Source of the DNA: Pseudomonas bijieensis
Lineage (GTDB): Bacteria; Pseudomonadota; Gammaproteobacteria; Pseudomonadales; Pseudomonadaceae
Length of the DNA: 64,000 nt
Assembly (NCBI RefSeq): GCF_013347965.1
Contig: NZ_CP048810.1
Location: 6,385,501-6,449,500, forward strand
Direction: 5' to 3'
Below, one piece after another: positions 28,921-37,971 of the stretch; the stretch's first letter is position 1, and every line of letters begins with the position of its first letter. A program made the translations under genes and the position numbers. The notes beneath the pieces were generated by a model, which was not told the DNA's origin, did no database searches, and worked only from the letters and a program-made list of their open reading frames with translations.

Positions 28921-29009
28921 GTGGGAGCCGAGCTTGCTCGCGATGACGGCGGTACATTCAGCATCATTGCAAACGGATACACCGCTATCGCGAGCAGGCT
29001 CGCTCCCAC
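28921..29009. repeat. REP inverted pair
   Basis: GTGGGAGCCGAGCTTGCTCG faces GCGAGCAGGCTCGCTCCCAC. It is the second of two consecutive pairs, 46 bases after the first. The remainder of the gap (29010-29095) must hold the promoter of the DUF2214 gene. Confidence 0.9.
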
Positions 29010-29095
29010 AGTTTTTTGCATGCCTACCCTGGCAATCATGGTTTTATGAGCTAGTACTGTCAGGTCGATTCGACGTTCTCTGACAGGGCTCTTCC

Positions 29096-29551
29096 ATGTT
29101 GACTCATTGGTCTTTGGCGGCCATTCATCTTCTGGCGTTCGCCCTCGGGCTCTGGGCAGTGCTGACGCGCGGCACGGCGCTGCGACGCCTGGCGGGCGGT
29201 GTGGATGCGGTTCGCAATGTGTTGATTGCGGATAACGTATGGGGTGTGTCGGCGCTGGTGTTGTTGGTGACCGGTGGGATGCGGGCGTTCGGTGGGTACG
29301 AAAAAGGTACGGATTATTACCTGCACCAGCCGCTGTTCCACCTGAAGATGACCTTGCTCCTGCTGATCCTGTTGCTTGAGATCGCGCCGATGATCGCCCT
29401 GATCAAATGGCGGATGGCACGGGGCAAAGGGGCGGCGATTGACTCTTCGAAAGCCGGTCGGTTGGCACGGATCAGCCATATCGAAGCCTTGCTGCTGATC
29501 TTGATGGTGGTTGCCGCCACTGGAATGGCGCGCGGCGTGAGCATGGGCTGA
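29096..29551 (+). CDS. DUF2214 family inner-membrane protein
   Basis: 151 residues with four predicted transmembrane segments: SLAAIHLLAFALGLWAVLT, VWGVSALVLLVTGGMRAF, MTLLLLILLLEIAPMIALI and ALLLILMVVAATGMARG. The pattern (histidine in helix 1, GGVDAVRNVLIADNVWG loop, YYLHQPLFHLKM) matches DUF2214. The function is unknown. It stands alone, convergent with rsmE. Confidence 0.8.
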   Translation: MLTHWSLAAIHLLAFALGLWAVLTRGTALRRLAGGVDAVRNVLIADNVWGVSALVLLVTGGMRAFGGYEKGTDYYLHQPLFHLKMTLLLLILLLEIAPMIALIKWRMARGKGAAIDSSKAGRLARISHIEALLLILMVVAATGMARGVSMG

Positions 29552-29742
29552 CGGGCCGCGAACGCCCGCTTCGTCATCATTAAAACGAAACGTCTGACAG
29601 CCATGCCAAGAGCCATGCCATTAGTATCGATTCACGAGTGGGACGAAAGAAGGCGAGGGGGCAGGGTAAGGCGCGGTCGATCGGAATCTTTAGCCAGCCA
29701 TTGCGGCGATGCAAACGGGCTGGCTGCGGACTGCTGCAATGT

Positions 29743-29937
29743 TCAGGGGGTTTGCGGCTTGTCGGGGGCGGTGAGGCCGGCCTGAATACGCTGATAGATT
29801 TCTTCGCGATGCACCGCAACGTTTTTCGGGGCGTTGATGCCGATCCGGACTTGTTGGCCACTAACGCCCAGAATGGTGATCGTGATGTCGTCACCAATGT
29901 TTATGCTTTCACCGACTTTGCGGGTGAGTATCAGCAT
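29743..29937 (-). CDS. rsmE: CsrA/RsmA-family post-transcriptional regulator, RsmE type
   Basis: 64 residues from the ATG at 29935-29937 (AAGGAGA before it); an upstream extension has no support. It is a small homodimeric RNA-binding protein that represses mRNAs carrying GGA motifs at their ribosome binding sites and is titrated by RsmX/Y/Z RNAs of the Gac system. The binding residues are in LTRKVGESI (Arg6) and [13 protein letters not shown] (Arg44). The sequence [20 protein letters not shown] and the C-terminal AGLTAPDK fit RsmE better than RsmA. Confidence 0.93.
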   Translation of the reverse strand: MLILTRKVGESINIGDDITITILGVSGQQVRIGINAPKNVAVHREEIYQRIQAGLTAPDKPQTP

Positions 29938-30184
29938 GGTGTTCTCCTTGATTGCTTTATAGGGCACCTGATTCAGACAGTGCAGATGTCGGTACTGCTT
30001 ATAGATTAGTGCTAAGTGTCACAATGTGGGTGCCTCTTTCTGACGTGCAGATGCAGCATTAATTCCCAGGGTGCGACTATACAGAGACGCCGGGCAGGAT
30101 TCTCGTGTTTTGAGCACTGTTTGCGGCGATCTTGATGGGCACGGGTGCTAAAATCCGTGCCTCATGTCTTCCGGGGGAAACGTT

Positions 30185-30551
30185 GTGCGCAAATTGGCTT
30201 GGGTAATCGCGGTGTTGGTGCTGGCAGGGTGCGGTGAAGGGCGTGACATCGAAGCAGCGAAGCCGAAACCCGCCGCGACCTCTGCACCGGCCGCCGCTGC
30301 CGCGCCGCAGTGGGCCGTCGAGGTTCGTGGCGAGACGCCTCAGGCAGTCAGCGACCTGACCGGTTGGCTCATCGAACACAGCTTCATGTCGAACGTAGTG
30401 CGCGAGGGCGGCAAGGAGCGGGTCCTGGTCGGTCCTTTCAGCTCCAAGGCCGAGGCCGAAGCCAAGCAGGAGCAAAGTGACTGCCGCCCTGGTCCGGGCG
30501 AAAAAGCGCAACATCGAGACGTTGGTGGTGGATTATCCGGCCACTCAATAA
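30185..30551 (+). pseudogene. SPOR-like lipoprotein, frameshifted
   Basis: Starts at GTG 30185 (GGGGGAA upstream). The peptide MRKLAWVIAVLVLAGCGEG has a lipobox (LAGC), followed by an Ala/Pro-rich linker and a SPOR-like domain (WAVEVRGETPQAVSDLTGWL, GKERVLVGPFSSKAEAEAKQ). At the AAA run 30474-30476 the frame is lost. Removing one A restores VTAALVRAKKRNIETLVVDY and an end at TAA 30549-30551, a natural SPOR C-terminus. The unshifted frame runs instead through the following REP element to 30769. Such lipoproteins bind septal peptidoglycan. Confidence 0.8.
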
Positions 30552-30569
30552 CCGGACAGAACAAAACCT

Positions 30570-30657
30570 GTGGGAGCGAGCCTGCTCGCGATAGCGGTGT
30601 ATCAGTCGACAAACTGTTGTCTGTCACTCCGCTATCGCGAGCAGGCTCGCTCCCCAC
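30570..30657. repeat. REP inverted pair
   Basis: GTGGGAGCGAGCCTGCTCGC faces GCGAGCAGGCTCGCTCCCCAC (one extra C). It lies between the convergent SPOR-like and endA genes. Confidence 0.9.
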
Positions 30658-30687
30658 AGTTGATTTGTGCTGTTCAAGAATGCGAGG

Positions 30688-31377
30688 TCAGCCGCAGGCC
30701 TTCAAATTTACCGGCCCCACGAACTCATTTCCACGCCCCATGACGCACGCCACGCTCTGGTTGCGCTGACGCTCCCAGCTTTCGACCGGGTAGGTCTTGT
30801 CCCAGGCTTCGTACAGGCGCCGATCCTGTTTCGAGAGGCGCAGGCCATATTGCTTGCTCATGTAGAAATAGGTCCGGGCGATCATTCCCCGGATAGAAGG
30901 GCGGGGCATGACCTTCTTGGCCTTGAAATCCACCTGGGTCAGGCATGAACCGTATTGCCCCTTCTGCACCGGCAACCAGCCGAAACTGAAATTGCTGCGA
31001 TCGCCATTCACTTCCCCGATGCTCGGCACCAGGTTGTGCAGGTCGGCCTCGGCCCGTTGATAGACCGGGTCGTAACGGGTGCAGTTTTTACGCCCGCCTT
31101 GTTGCCAGCATTGGCGCTGATGGCCGATCTGCCACGCCGGGACAATATGTTCCCACTCGATGCGGGCGGCGCGGCTGGCGTTCTTGCGCGGCACGTAACC
31201 GCAGGCGGCCAGGTTCACGCGATTGCCGGTGTATTTGCAGCCACAGTAGAACTCGGTGGATTGCGGCGCGTAGAGTTTCCAGGCGACTTTCTTGGCTTCG
31301 TTGAAGGTGCGCGGCGCACCGGCCTGGGCGCCCATGGTGATGAACACAAGCAAAAAAGCTAAACAGCGAACACTCAT
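30688..31377 (-). CDS. endA: Endonuclease I (EndA/NucM family), exported
   Basis: 229 residues from the ATG at 31375-31377; the longer frame upstream belongs to shadow sequence. A signal peptide (VRCLAFLLVFITMGAQA) directs it to the periplasm. The beta-beta-alpha metal nuclease motif is present in RIEWEHIVPAWQIGHQRQCW and DLHNLVPSIGEVNGDRSNF (His, Asn), and eight or so cysteines form the disulfides typical of the family. It starts five bases after the DUF1654 stop, so the two are coupled, downstream of a LexA box. Confidence 0.92.
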   Translation of the reverse strand: MSVRCLAFLLVFITMGAQAGAPRTFNEAKKVAWKLYAPQSTEFYCGCKYTGNRVNLAACGYVPRKNASRAARIEWEHIVPAWQIGHQRQCWQQGGRKNCTRYDPVYQRAEADLHNLVPSIGEVNGDRSNFSFGWLPVQKGQYGSCLTQVDFKAKKVMPRPSIRGMIARTYFYMSKQYGLRLSKQDRRLYEAWDKTYPVESWERQRNQSVACVMGRGNEFVGPVNLKACG

Positions 31378-31382
31378 CAGGC

Positions 31383-31631
31383 TCAATCTTCCTTCGGCAC
31401 GACCCAGAAAACCTGCACGCCACCGTCGTCGCGATAGGCGAGGGTCACGTTGTCGTTCTCGTCGATTTCTTCCAGGAGGCGCTCCCATTCATCCACCGGC
31501 TCGTCGGGAAGCCGGAAGATCAGCGCGGCCTTGGCTTTTTGCGCGGTGGGGGAATTGATGATTTTCGAGACCCGCAGGCCGAGTCGCGTATAGGAATCTA
31601 AGGGGGTAGTTGCAGCGGAGGGCGTGGCCAC
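31383..31631 (-). CDS. DUF1654 family protein
   Basis: 82 residues from GTG 31629-31631, chosen because AAGGA lies seven bases before it. The longer in-frame ATG at 31661 overlaps the LexA box and has no Shine-Dalgarno. Conserved family blocks: YTRLGLRVSKIINSPTAQKA, FRLPDEPVDEWERLLEEI and NVTLAYRDDGGVQVFW. DUF1654 is a Pseudomonas family of unknown function. It is small, acidic and soluble, the first gene of a two-gene SOS-type operon with endA. Confidence 0.8.
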   Translation of the reverse strand: MATPSAATTPLDSYTRLGLRVSKIINSPTAQKAKAALIFRLPDEPVDEWERLLEEIDENDNVTLAYRDDGGVQVFWVVPKED

Positions 31632-31649
31632 AGGATTATCCTTATTAAG

Positions 31650-31665
31650 CTGTACGTGCATACAG
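31650..31665. promoter_or_regulatory. LexA (SOS) box
   Basis: CTGTACGTGCATACAG fits the CTG-N10-CAG rule, with the TA-rich arms CTGTA/TACAG of the gammaproteobacterial LexA site. It lies 18 bases before the DUF1654 start, where it would cover the transcription start. An overlapping second dyad TACAGTATTTAACTGTA occupies 31661-31677. Confidence 0.75.
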
Positions 31666-31880
31666 TATTTAACTGTAGGTATTTACGCAACTGCTTAAAA
31701 TTCAAGAAGATCGTCTGACAGCGCTTTTTTCGTTTTGGTGTAAGAGGAGGAAGTTTTTTATTGGCTGGCGTAAACGGCTGGGCCAAACGCTCTGGCTTGT
31801 GACAGATTTGCGTGGGCGCTAAAGAAAGTGCTTTGGCGGGCGATGTCTTTCGTAGGAATCTCATCTTATGGAGTTTTGAT

Positions 31881-32333
31881 ATGGCGTTTTCTGTCGGCTT
31901 TCCCAATGCGGCGGCCGTGACTATCGGTGGCCAATCCGCTGCTACCCTGAAGGCCCTGAGCGAGGCCGAGACCGAGGCTGCCGATGAGGCCCTTGGTACA
32001 ACGCGCGCGTCGGGCAAGGTCCGCGTGGACATGGGGGCGGGCGCTGAGGCAACCGATCAGACGCAGGAGAGCGGCAGTACCCAGAGCATTGCCGTTCAGA
32101 TATTGCTCAAGCGGATGCAAGAGCTTCAGGAGCAGCTCAGGGAGCAGCAACAGCAATTGGCCGCTGCGCAGACACGGAATTATCCGAAACCGGAAGACAA
32201 GACCGCGGCGGTCATGGCGGTTCAAGGGCAGATTGCCGACACCAGTGGCGCATTGTTGGAGGTCACCGGTCGCCTGGTCACGGAGCTGGCGAAGGGCGGC
32301 AGTTCGGGGGCAATGGTCAATACTACGGCCTGA
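31881..32333 (+). CDS. Hypothetical protein with coiled coil
   Basis: 150 residues from the ATG at 31881 (GGAG before it); an upstream ATG at 31812 has no such signal. There is no signal peptide or membrane segment. A Gln/Glu-rich coiled coil (KRMQELQEQLREQQQQLAAA, about residues 75-95) is flanked by Ala/Gly/Thr-rich regions. I do not recognise the family. It stands alone between the LexA-controlled operon and the rbs promoter. Confidence 0.7.
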   Translation: MAFSVGFPNAAAVTIGGQSAATLKALSEAETEAADEALGTTRASGKVRVDMGAGAEATDQTQESGSTQSIAVQILLKRMQELQEQLREQQQQLAAAQTRNYPKPEDKTAAVMAVQGQIADTSGALLEVTGRLVTELAKGGSSGAMVNTTA

Positions 32334-32363
32334 CGCTTCGCCATTGCGGATGCAACCGCAGCG

Positions 32364-32392
32364 TTGACAAATCCACGAAGCCTTACCATAGT
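32364..32392 (+). promoter_or_regulatory. Promoter of the rbs operon
   Basis: TTGACA (32364-32369) and CATAGT (32387-32392) are spaced 17 bases apart. The RbsR-type palindrome starts nine bases after the -10, over the expected start of transcription. Confidence 0.55.
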
Positions 32393-32400
32393 TCACTTCA

Positions 32401-32414
32401 CGCAAACGTTTGCG
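32401..32414. promoter_or_regulatory. RbsR operator
   Basis: CGCAAACGTTTGCG is a perfect 14-bp palindrome with the central CG of LacI/GalR-family sites, close to the AAACGTTT core of known RbsR operators. The cognate LacI-type gene is the fourth gene of the operon. Confidence 0.75.
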
Positions 32415-32467
32415 CGGCGTTCCGTGCATTGATTTGCTCACAATAATCATAAGATCGGAGTGAACCC

Positions 32468-33424
32468 ATGAAGTTGCCATTCGCTGGACGCCTTCTCGCT
32501 GTTGCCATGCTCGCGGCCGCATCCGCTGCTCTGCCTCTCTCCTCGGCATTCGCCCAGACCGCTGAAAAACCCAAGGTCGCCCTGGTCATGAAGTCCCTGG
32601 CCAACGAATTCTTCCTGACCATGGAAGACGGCGCCAAGGCTTATCAGAAGGAACACTCCGCCGATTTCGACCTGATCTCCAACGGGATCAAGGACGAAAC
32701 CGACACCGCCAACCAGATCCGTATCGTTGAGCAAATGATCGTGTCCAAGGTCGATGCCCTGATCATCGCGCCTGCGGACTCCAAGGCCATGGTGCCGGTG
32801 ATCAAGAAAGCCGTCGACGCAGGCATCACGGTGATCAACATCGATAACCAGCTCGATCCGACCGTGGTCAAGAGCAAGAACATCAACGTGCCGTTCGTAG
32901 GCCCGGACAACCGCAAGGGCGCACGTCTGGTCGGTGAGTACCTGGCCAAGGAGCTCAAGGCCGGTGACGAGGTCGGCATCATCGAAGGTGTGTCCACCAC
33001 TACCAACGCCCAGGCGCGTACCGCGGGCTTCAAGGATGCGATGGAGGCGGCGCAGATCAAGGTCGTCTCCCTGCAATCCGGCGACTGGGAAATCAACAAA
33101 GGCAACCAGGTTGCCGCGTCGATGCTCAGCGAATACCCGAACATCAAGGCACTGCTGGCTGGTAACGACAGCATGGCGGTCGGCGCGGTATCGGCCGTGC
33201 GCGCGGCGGGCAAGGCGGGCAAGGTGCAAGTGGTCGGCTACGACAACATCAATGCCATCAAGCCGATGCTCAAGGACGGTCGTGTCCTGGCGACTGCCGA
33301 CCAGTTCGCCGCCAAGCAGGCTGTCTTCGGTATCGAGACGGCGCTGAAGATCCTCAAGGGTGAAAAAGTCGACAGCGGTACCAACGGCGTTATCGAAACT
33401 CCGGTCGAGCTGGTGACCAAGTAG
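32468..33424 (+). CDS. rbsB: Ribose ABC transporter substrate-binding protein RbsB
   Basis: 318 residues with a signal peptide (LLAVAMLAAASAALPLSSAFA). It is a periplasmic-binding protein of the ribose/galactose type: KPKVALVMKSLANEFFLTM, DALIIAPADSKAMVPVIKKA, VGIIEGVSTTTNAQARTAGF and LLAGNDSMAVGAVSAVRAAG match the two-lobed sugar-binding fold. It delivers ribose to RbsAC. It is the first gene of rbsBACRKD, behind an RbsR-type operator. Confidence 0.95.
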   Translation: MKLPFAGRLLAVAMLAAASAALPLSSAFAQTAEKPKVALVMKSLANEFFLTMEDGAKAYQKEHSADFDLISNGIKDETDTANQIRIVEQMIVSKVDALIIAPADSKAMVPVIKKAVDAGITVINIDNQLDPTVVKSKNINVPFVGPDNRKGARLVGEYLAKELKAGDEVGIIEGVSTTTNAQARTAGFKDAMEAAQIKVVSLQSGDWEINKGNQVAASMLSEYPNIKALLAGNDSMAVGAVSAVRAAGKAGKVQVVGYDNINAIKPMLKDGRVLATADQFAAKQAVFGIETALKILKGEKVDSGTNGVIETPVELVTK

Positions 33425-33482
33425 TTATCCTGGCGACACAACGGTGCTCGCCCATCCGGGCGAGCGCATGGAGAGTTTTGTT

Positions 33483-35036
33483 ATGTCCGTTTGCGACCCG
33501 AACGCTGTCCTTTCTGTCAGCGGCATCGGCAAGACCTATGCCCAACCGGTACTGACTGGCATCGACCTGACGTTGATGCGCGGTGAAGTGCTGGCACTGA
33601 CCGGCGAAAATGGTGCCGGTAAAAGCACCTTGTCCAAGATCATCGGCGGGCTGGTGACGCCGACGACCGGACACATGCAATTTCAAGGTCAGGATTATCG
33701 TCCCGGCAGCCGTACCCAGGCTGAAGAGCTGGGCGTGCGCATGGTGATGCAGGAACTCAACCTGTTGCCGACCCTTTCCGTGGCCGAGAACCTGTTTCTC
33801 GACAACTTGCCCAGCGTCGGTGGCTGGATCAGCCGCAAGCAATTGCGCAAGGCGGCCATCGAGGCCATGGCCCAGGTGGGGCTCGATGCCATCGATCCCA
33901 ACACGTTGGTCGGCGAGCTGGGGATCGGTCATCAGCAGATGGTCGAGATCGCTCGCAATCTGATCGGCGATTGCCATGTGCTGATTCTCGATGAGCCGAC
34001 CGCCATGTTGACGGCCCGGGAAGTCGAGATGCTCTTCGAACAGATCACTCGCTTGCAGGCTCGCGGCGTGTCGATCATCTACATTTCCCATCGCCTCGAA
34101 GAACTGGCGCGGGTCGCCCAGCGCATTGCTGTATTGCGTGATGGCAACCTGGTCTGCGTCGAGCCGATGGCCAACTACGACAGCGAGCAACTGGTGACCC
34201 TGATGGTTGGCCGGGAGCTGGGTGAGCATATTGACCTTGGCCCGCGCCAGATCGGCGCGCCAGCGCTGACCGTCAAAGGCCTGACCCGTGCCGACAAAGT
34301 CCGCGACGTGTCCTTCGAAGTGCGCAGTGGCGAGATCTTCGGCATCTCCGGCCTGATCGGGGCAGGGCGGACCGAACTGTTGCGGCTGATCTTCGGTGCC
34401 GATACCGCCGACAGCGGCACGGTGGCGCTGGGCTCGCCGGCCCAGGTGGTGAGCATTCGCTCCCCGTCCGATGCGGTGGCCCATGGCATTGCGCTGATAA
34501 CCGAAGACCGCAAGGGGGAAGGCCTGCTGTTGACTCAATCCATCGCCGCCAACATTGCCCTGGGCAACATGCCGGAGATTTCCAGCGCCGGCCTGGTCAA
34601 TGGCAGCGCCGAACTGGCCTTGGCGCAGCGGCAGGTCAATGCCATGCGCATCCGCAGTTCCAGCCCGACCCAGTTGGTGTCCGAGCTGTCGGGCGGCAAC
34701 CAGCAGAAAGTCGTGATCGGTCGCTGGCTCGAGCGCGACTGCGCGGTCATGCTGTTCGACGAGCCGACCCGGGGCATCGACGTCGGCGCCAAATTCGACA
34801 TTTATGCGTTGCTCGGCGAGTTGACTCGCCAGGGCAAGGCGTTGGTCGTGGTGTCCAGCGACCTGCGGGAGCTGATGTTGATCTGTGACCGGATCGGCGT
34901 GTTGTCCGCCGGGCGCCTGATCGACACCTTCGAGCGCGACAGCTGGACCCAGGATGACTTGCTTGCCGCCGCATTCGCCGGCTACCAGAAACGTGATGCG
35001 TTGCTCAACGAAGCAGCGCCTAGGGATCTTTCATGA
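33483..35036 (+). CDS. rbsA: Ribose ABC transporter ATPase RbsA
   Basis: 517 residues from ATG 33483 (GGAGAG upstream). It has two fused ABC domains, as usual for sugar importers: the first with Walker A GENGAGKST and Walker B VLILDEPTA, the second with the degenerate loop GLIGAGRTE, signature LSGGNQQKV and Walker B VMLFDEPTRG. It powers RbsC. The stop overlaps the rbsC start by four bases. Confidence 0.95.
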   Translation: MSVCDPNAVLSVSGIGKTYAQPVLTGIDLTLMRGEVLALTGENGAGKSTLSKIIGGLVTPTTGHMQFQGQDYRPGSRTQAEELGVRMVMQELNLLPTLSVAENLFLDNLPSVGGWISRKQLRKAAIEAMAQVGLDAIDPNTLVGELGIGHQQMVEIARNLIGDCHVLILDEPTAMLTAREVEMLFEQITRLQARGVSIIYISHRLEELARVAQRIAVLRDGNLVCVEPMANYDSEQLVTLMVGRELGEHIDLGPRQIGAPALTVKGLTRADKVRDVSFEVRSGEIFGISGLIGAGRTELLRLIFGADTADSGTVALGSPAQVVSIRSPSDAVAHGIALITEDRKGEGLLLTQSIAANIALGNMPEISSAGLVNGSAELALAQRQVNAMRIRSSSPTQLVSELSGGNQQKVVIGRWLERDCAVMLFDEPTRGIDVGAKFDIYALLGELTRQGKALVVVSSDLRELMLICDRIGVLSAGRLIDTFERDSWTQDDLLAAAFAGYQKRDALLNEAAPRDLS

Positions 35037-36010
35037 AAACCGCATCTGCCGTCGGCAAATCGAGTGGCAATTTCTATGGCCTGGGGACGTACCTGGGCCT
35101 GGCTGGCGCGCTGCTGGCCATGGTCGCGCTGTTCTCGGCCCTGAGCAGCCATTTTTTGTCCTATGACACCTTCAGCACCTTGGCCAACCAGATTCCGGAC
35201 CTGATGGTGTTGGCGGTCGGCATGACCTTCATCCTGATCATCGGCGGCATCGATCTGTCGGTGGGCTCGGTGCTGGCGCTGGCGGCATCGACGGTCAGCG
35301 TGGCCGTGCTCGGCTGGGGCTGGAGCGTCTGGCCGTCGGCGTTGCTCGGCATGGCCGTGGCGGCGCTGGCGGGGACGGTCACCGGTTCGATTACCGTGGC
35401 GTGGCGGATTCCATCGTTCATCGTCTCCCTCGGTGTGCTGGAGATGGCCCGTGGCCTGGCGTACCAGATGACTGGCTCGCGTACCGCCTATATCGGCGAC
35501 TCGTTCGCCTGGCTGTCCAACCCCATCGCCTTTGGCATTTCGCCTTCGTTCATCATCGCCTTGCTGGTGATCTTCATTGCCCAGGCGGTGCTGACCCGTA
35601 CGGTGTTCGGTCGCTACCTGATCGGCATCGGCACCAATGAAGAGGCCGTGCGCCTGGCCGGTATCAATCCAAAGCCCTACAAGATCCTGGTGTTCAGCCT
35701 GATGGGCTTGCTGGCCGGCGTGGCCGCGTTGTTCCAGATTTCGCGCCTGGAGGCGGCGGATCCGAACGCTGGCTCAGGTCTGGAACTGCAGGTCATCGCT
35801 GCGGTGGTCATTGGCGGCACCAGCCTGATGGGTGGGCGTGGTTCGGTCATCAGCACCTTCTTTGGCGTGCTGATCATCTCGGTGCTGGCGGCGGGCCTGG
35901 CGCAGATCGGCGCCACTGAACCGACCAAGCGCATCATTACCGGCGCGGTGATCGTGGTGGCGGTCGTGCTCGATACCTATCGCAGCCAGCGCGCCAGTCG
36001 GCGGGGCTGA
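35033..36010 (+). CDS. rbsC: Ribose ABC transporter permease RbsC
   Basis: 325 residues, with eight to ten transmembrane segments and the BPD_transp_2 permease pattern: LMVLAVGMTFILIIGGIDLS near residues 57-76, the EAA-like coupling loop GTNEEAVRLAGINPKPYKIL, and VIGGTSLMGGRGSVISTFFG. It forms the channel with RbsA and RbsB. The start overlaps rbsA by four bases; rbsR follows after three. Confidence 0.95.
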   Translation: MKTASAVGKSSGNFYGLGTYLGLAGALLAMVALFSALSSHFLSYDTFSTLANQIPDLMVLAVGMTFILIIGGIDLSVGSVLALAASTVSVAVLGWGWSVWPSALLGMAVAALAGTVTGSITVAWRIPSFIVSLGVLEMARGLAYQMTGSRTAYIGDSFAWLSNPIAFGISPSFIIALLVIFIAQAVLTRTVFGRYLIGIGTNEEAVRLAGINPKPYKILVFSLMGLLAGVAALFQISRLEAADPNAGSGLELQVIAAVVIGGTSLMGGRGSVISTFFGVLIISVLAAGLAQIGATEPTKRIITGAVIVVAVVLDTYRSQRASRRG

Positions 36011-36013
36011 ACC

Positions 36014-37033
36014 ATGGCGACGATCAAGGATGTAGCAGCGCTCGCGGGGATTTCCTACACCACCGTGTCCCACGTGGTGAACAAGACGCGGCCGGTCAGC
36101 GAAGAGGTGCGGCTCAAGGTCGAGGCGGCCATCGAGCGCCTGGACTACGTGCCCAGCGCCGTGGCCCGGTCGCTCAAGGCCAAGACCACGGCGACCATCG
36201 GCCTGTTGGTGCCCAACGCCCTCAACCCATACTTTGCCGAGCTGGCCCGGGGTATCGAGGATTACTGTGAGCGCAACGGCTATTGCGTGATCCTGTGTAA
36301 CTCCGACGATAACGCGGACAAGCAACGCAGCTACCTGCGGGTGCTGCTGGAAAAGCGCATCGACGGATTGATCTTCGCGTCCGCCGGCGGCGATGTCGGC
36401 CTGGCCGAGGGCCTGGCCAACGTGCGCACGCCCATGGTGATTGTCGACCGCGGGCTCGATGGCGTCGACGCCGACCTGGTGCGCATTGACCATGAATACG
36501 GCGCTTACCTGGCGACCCGGCACCTGTTGGAGCTGGGGCACCGCGACATCGCCTTCATCGGTGGCCCGGCCGATACCAGCGTGGCGCAAATGCGCCTGGC
36601 CGGTTACTGCCGGGCGCTGAAAGAGGCCGGAATCGAACTGCCCGTCGAGCGTATGCTCGAGAGTGATTTCACCAGTACCGGCGGCTACCGAGCCGCCGCG
36701 CAACTGCTGGAGCAGCAGCCGCCGAGCGCGATTTTTGCGGCCAACGACATGATCGGCATCGGTGTGCTGCGCGCCGCCGCTGAACGCAACGTGCGCGTGC
36801 CCAGCGAACTGTCGGTCATCGGTTTCGATGACATCCAGATGAGCCGATATGTCTACCCGGCGTTGACCACGGTAGGGCAGTCGATCCTGCAACTTGGCGA
36901 GATGGCGGCCGAAGTGCTGCTGCGACGAATTGCGACGCCAGGCCTTGCCACCGACCAGCGGATCGTGACGCCGAGTATTGTCTTGCGAGAGTCGACTGCG
37001 CCGCTGTCCGGCACATTCGCCCAATACCGCTGA
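36014..37033 (+). CDS. rbsR: LacI-family ribose operon repressor RbsR
   Basis: 339 residues. The N-terminal LacI helix-turn-helix and hinge are clear (ATIKDVAALAGISYTTVSHV, SAVARSLKAKTTATIGLL). The C-terminal sensor is a periplasmic-binding-like domain (FAANDMIGIGVLRAAAERNV, LSVIGFDDIQMSRYVYPALT). It should bind the palindrome at 32401 and release on ribose. The location inside the operon gives negative autoregulation. Confidence 0.93.
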   Translation: MATIKDVAALAGISYTTVSHVVNKTRPVSEEVRLKVEAAIERLDYVPSAVARSLKAKTTATIGLLVPNALNPYFAELARGIEDYCERNGYCVILCNSDDNADKQRSYLRVLLEKRIDGLIFASAGGDVGLAEGLANVRTPMVIVDRGLDGVDADLVRIDHEYGAYLATRHLLELGHRDIAFIGGPADTSVAQMRLAGYCRALKEAGIELPVERMLESDFTSTGGYRAAAQLLEQQPPSAIFAANDMIGIGVLRAAAERNVRVPSELSVIGFDDIQMSRYVYPALTTVGQSILQLGEMAAEVLLRRIATPGLATDQRIVTPSIVLRESTAPLSGTFAQYR

Positions 37034-37056
37034 ACCGAATTGATGAGTAGTGATGT

Positions 37057-37971
37057 ATGCCAGCAAAAGTAGTGGTAATAGGCAGCCTAAACATGGACCT
37101 GGTGACCCGGGCGCCGCGTCTGCCGCGTGGTGGTGAAACACTGATTGGCGAGTCGTTCTCCACCATCCCGGGCGGCAAGGGCGCCAACCAGGCGGTGGCC
37201 GCCGCGCGCTTGGGCGCGAAGGTGTCGATGGTCGGTTGTGTGGGCAGCGATGCCTACGGCGAGCAATTGCGTGGCGGGCTGTTGGCCGAGGGTATCGACT
37301 GCCAGGCGGTCAGTGTGGAGGAGGGTGCCAGCGGCGTGGCGCTGATCATCGTCGACGACAACAGCCAGAACGCGATCGTTATCGTCGCCGGTGCCAACGG
37401 TGCGCTCACCCCTGAAGTCCTGGGCGGTGTCGATGAAGTACTGCAAAGCGCCGATGTCATCATCTGCCAGCTCGAAGTGCCGGATGCCACCGTTGGCCAT
37501 GCCCTCAAGCGCGGTCGTGAGCTGGGCAAGATCGTCATCCTCAACCCGGCGCCGGCCTCCCACACATTGCCGGTCGATTGGTACGCCTGCGTCGATTACC
37601 TGATTCCCAATGAAAGCGAAGCCGCAGTCTTGAGCGGACTTTCGGTGGATTCCCTTGAAACCGCCGAAGCCGCCGCAGCGCATCTGATCGCCGCCGGGGC
37701 TGGCAAGGTGATCGTGACGCTGGGCGCCCAGGGTCTGATGTTCGCCAACGGCACAAGTTTCGAACACTTCCCAGCCCCGCGGGTCAAGGCGGTGGACACC
37801 ACGGCGGCCGGCGACACTTTTGTCGGCGGCTTCGCGGCAGCCTTGGCCAGTGGCAAAAGCGAGGTCGATGCGATTCGTTTCGGCCAGGTCGCCGCGGCGC
37901 TGTCGGTCACCCGCGCTGGCGCGCAGCCTTCAATCCCCACGTTGCTGGAAGTACAGGCCTTCAAATCATGA
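37057..37971 (+). CDS. rbsK: Ribokinase
   Basis: 304 residues. It phosphorylates ribose to ribose 5-phosphate. PfkB-family motifs are present: [36 protein letters not shown] (first signature) and [17 protein letters not shown] (second signature with the catalytic Asp in the GAGD-type loop, here AAGD). The stop overlaps the rbsD start by four bases. Confidence 0.95.
   Translation: MPAKVVVIGSLNMDLVTRAPRLPRGGETLIGESFSTIPGGKGANQAVAAARLGAKVSMVGCVGSDAYGEQLRGGLLAEGIDCQAVSVEEGASGVALIIVDDNSQNAIVIVAGANGALTPEVLGGVDEVLQSADVIICQLEVPDATVGHALKRGRELGKIVILNPAPASHTLPVDWYACVDYLIPNESEAAVLSGLSVDSLETAEAAAAHLIAAGAGKVIVTLGAQGLMFANGTSFEHFPAPRVKAVDTTAAGDTFVGGFAAALASGKSEVDAIRFGQVAAALSVTRAGAQPSIPTLLEVQAFKS

Noticed and set aside
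29580..29897. 105-codon leftward ORF over the end of rsmE
   Set aside because: It lies in another frame of rsmE and its flank, with no family match.
30477..30769. C-terminal extension of the SPOR-like protein running into the REP element
   Set aside because: The read-through peptide is translated REP sequence; the correct end is in the shifted frame at 30551.
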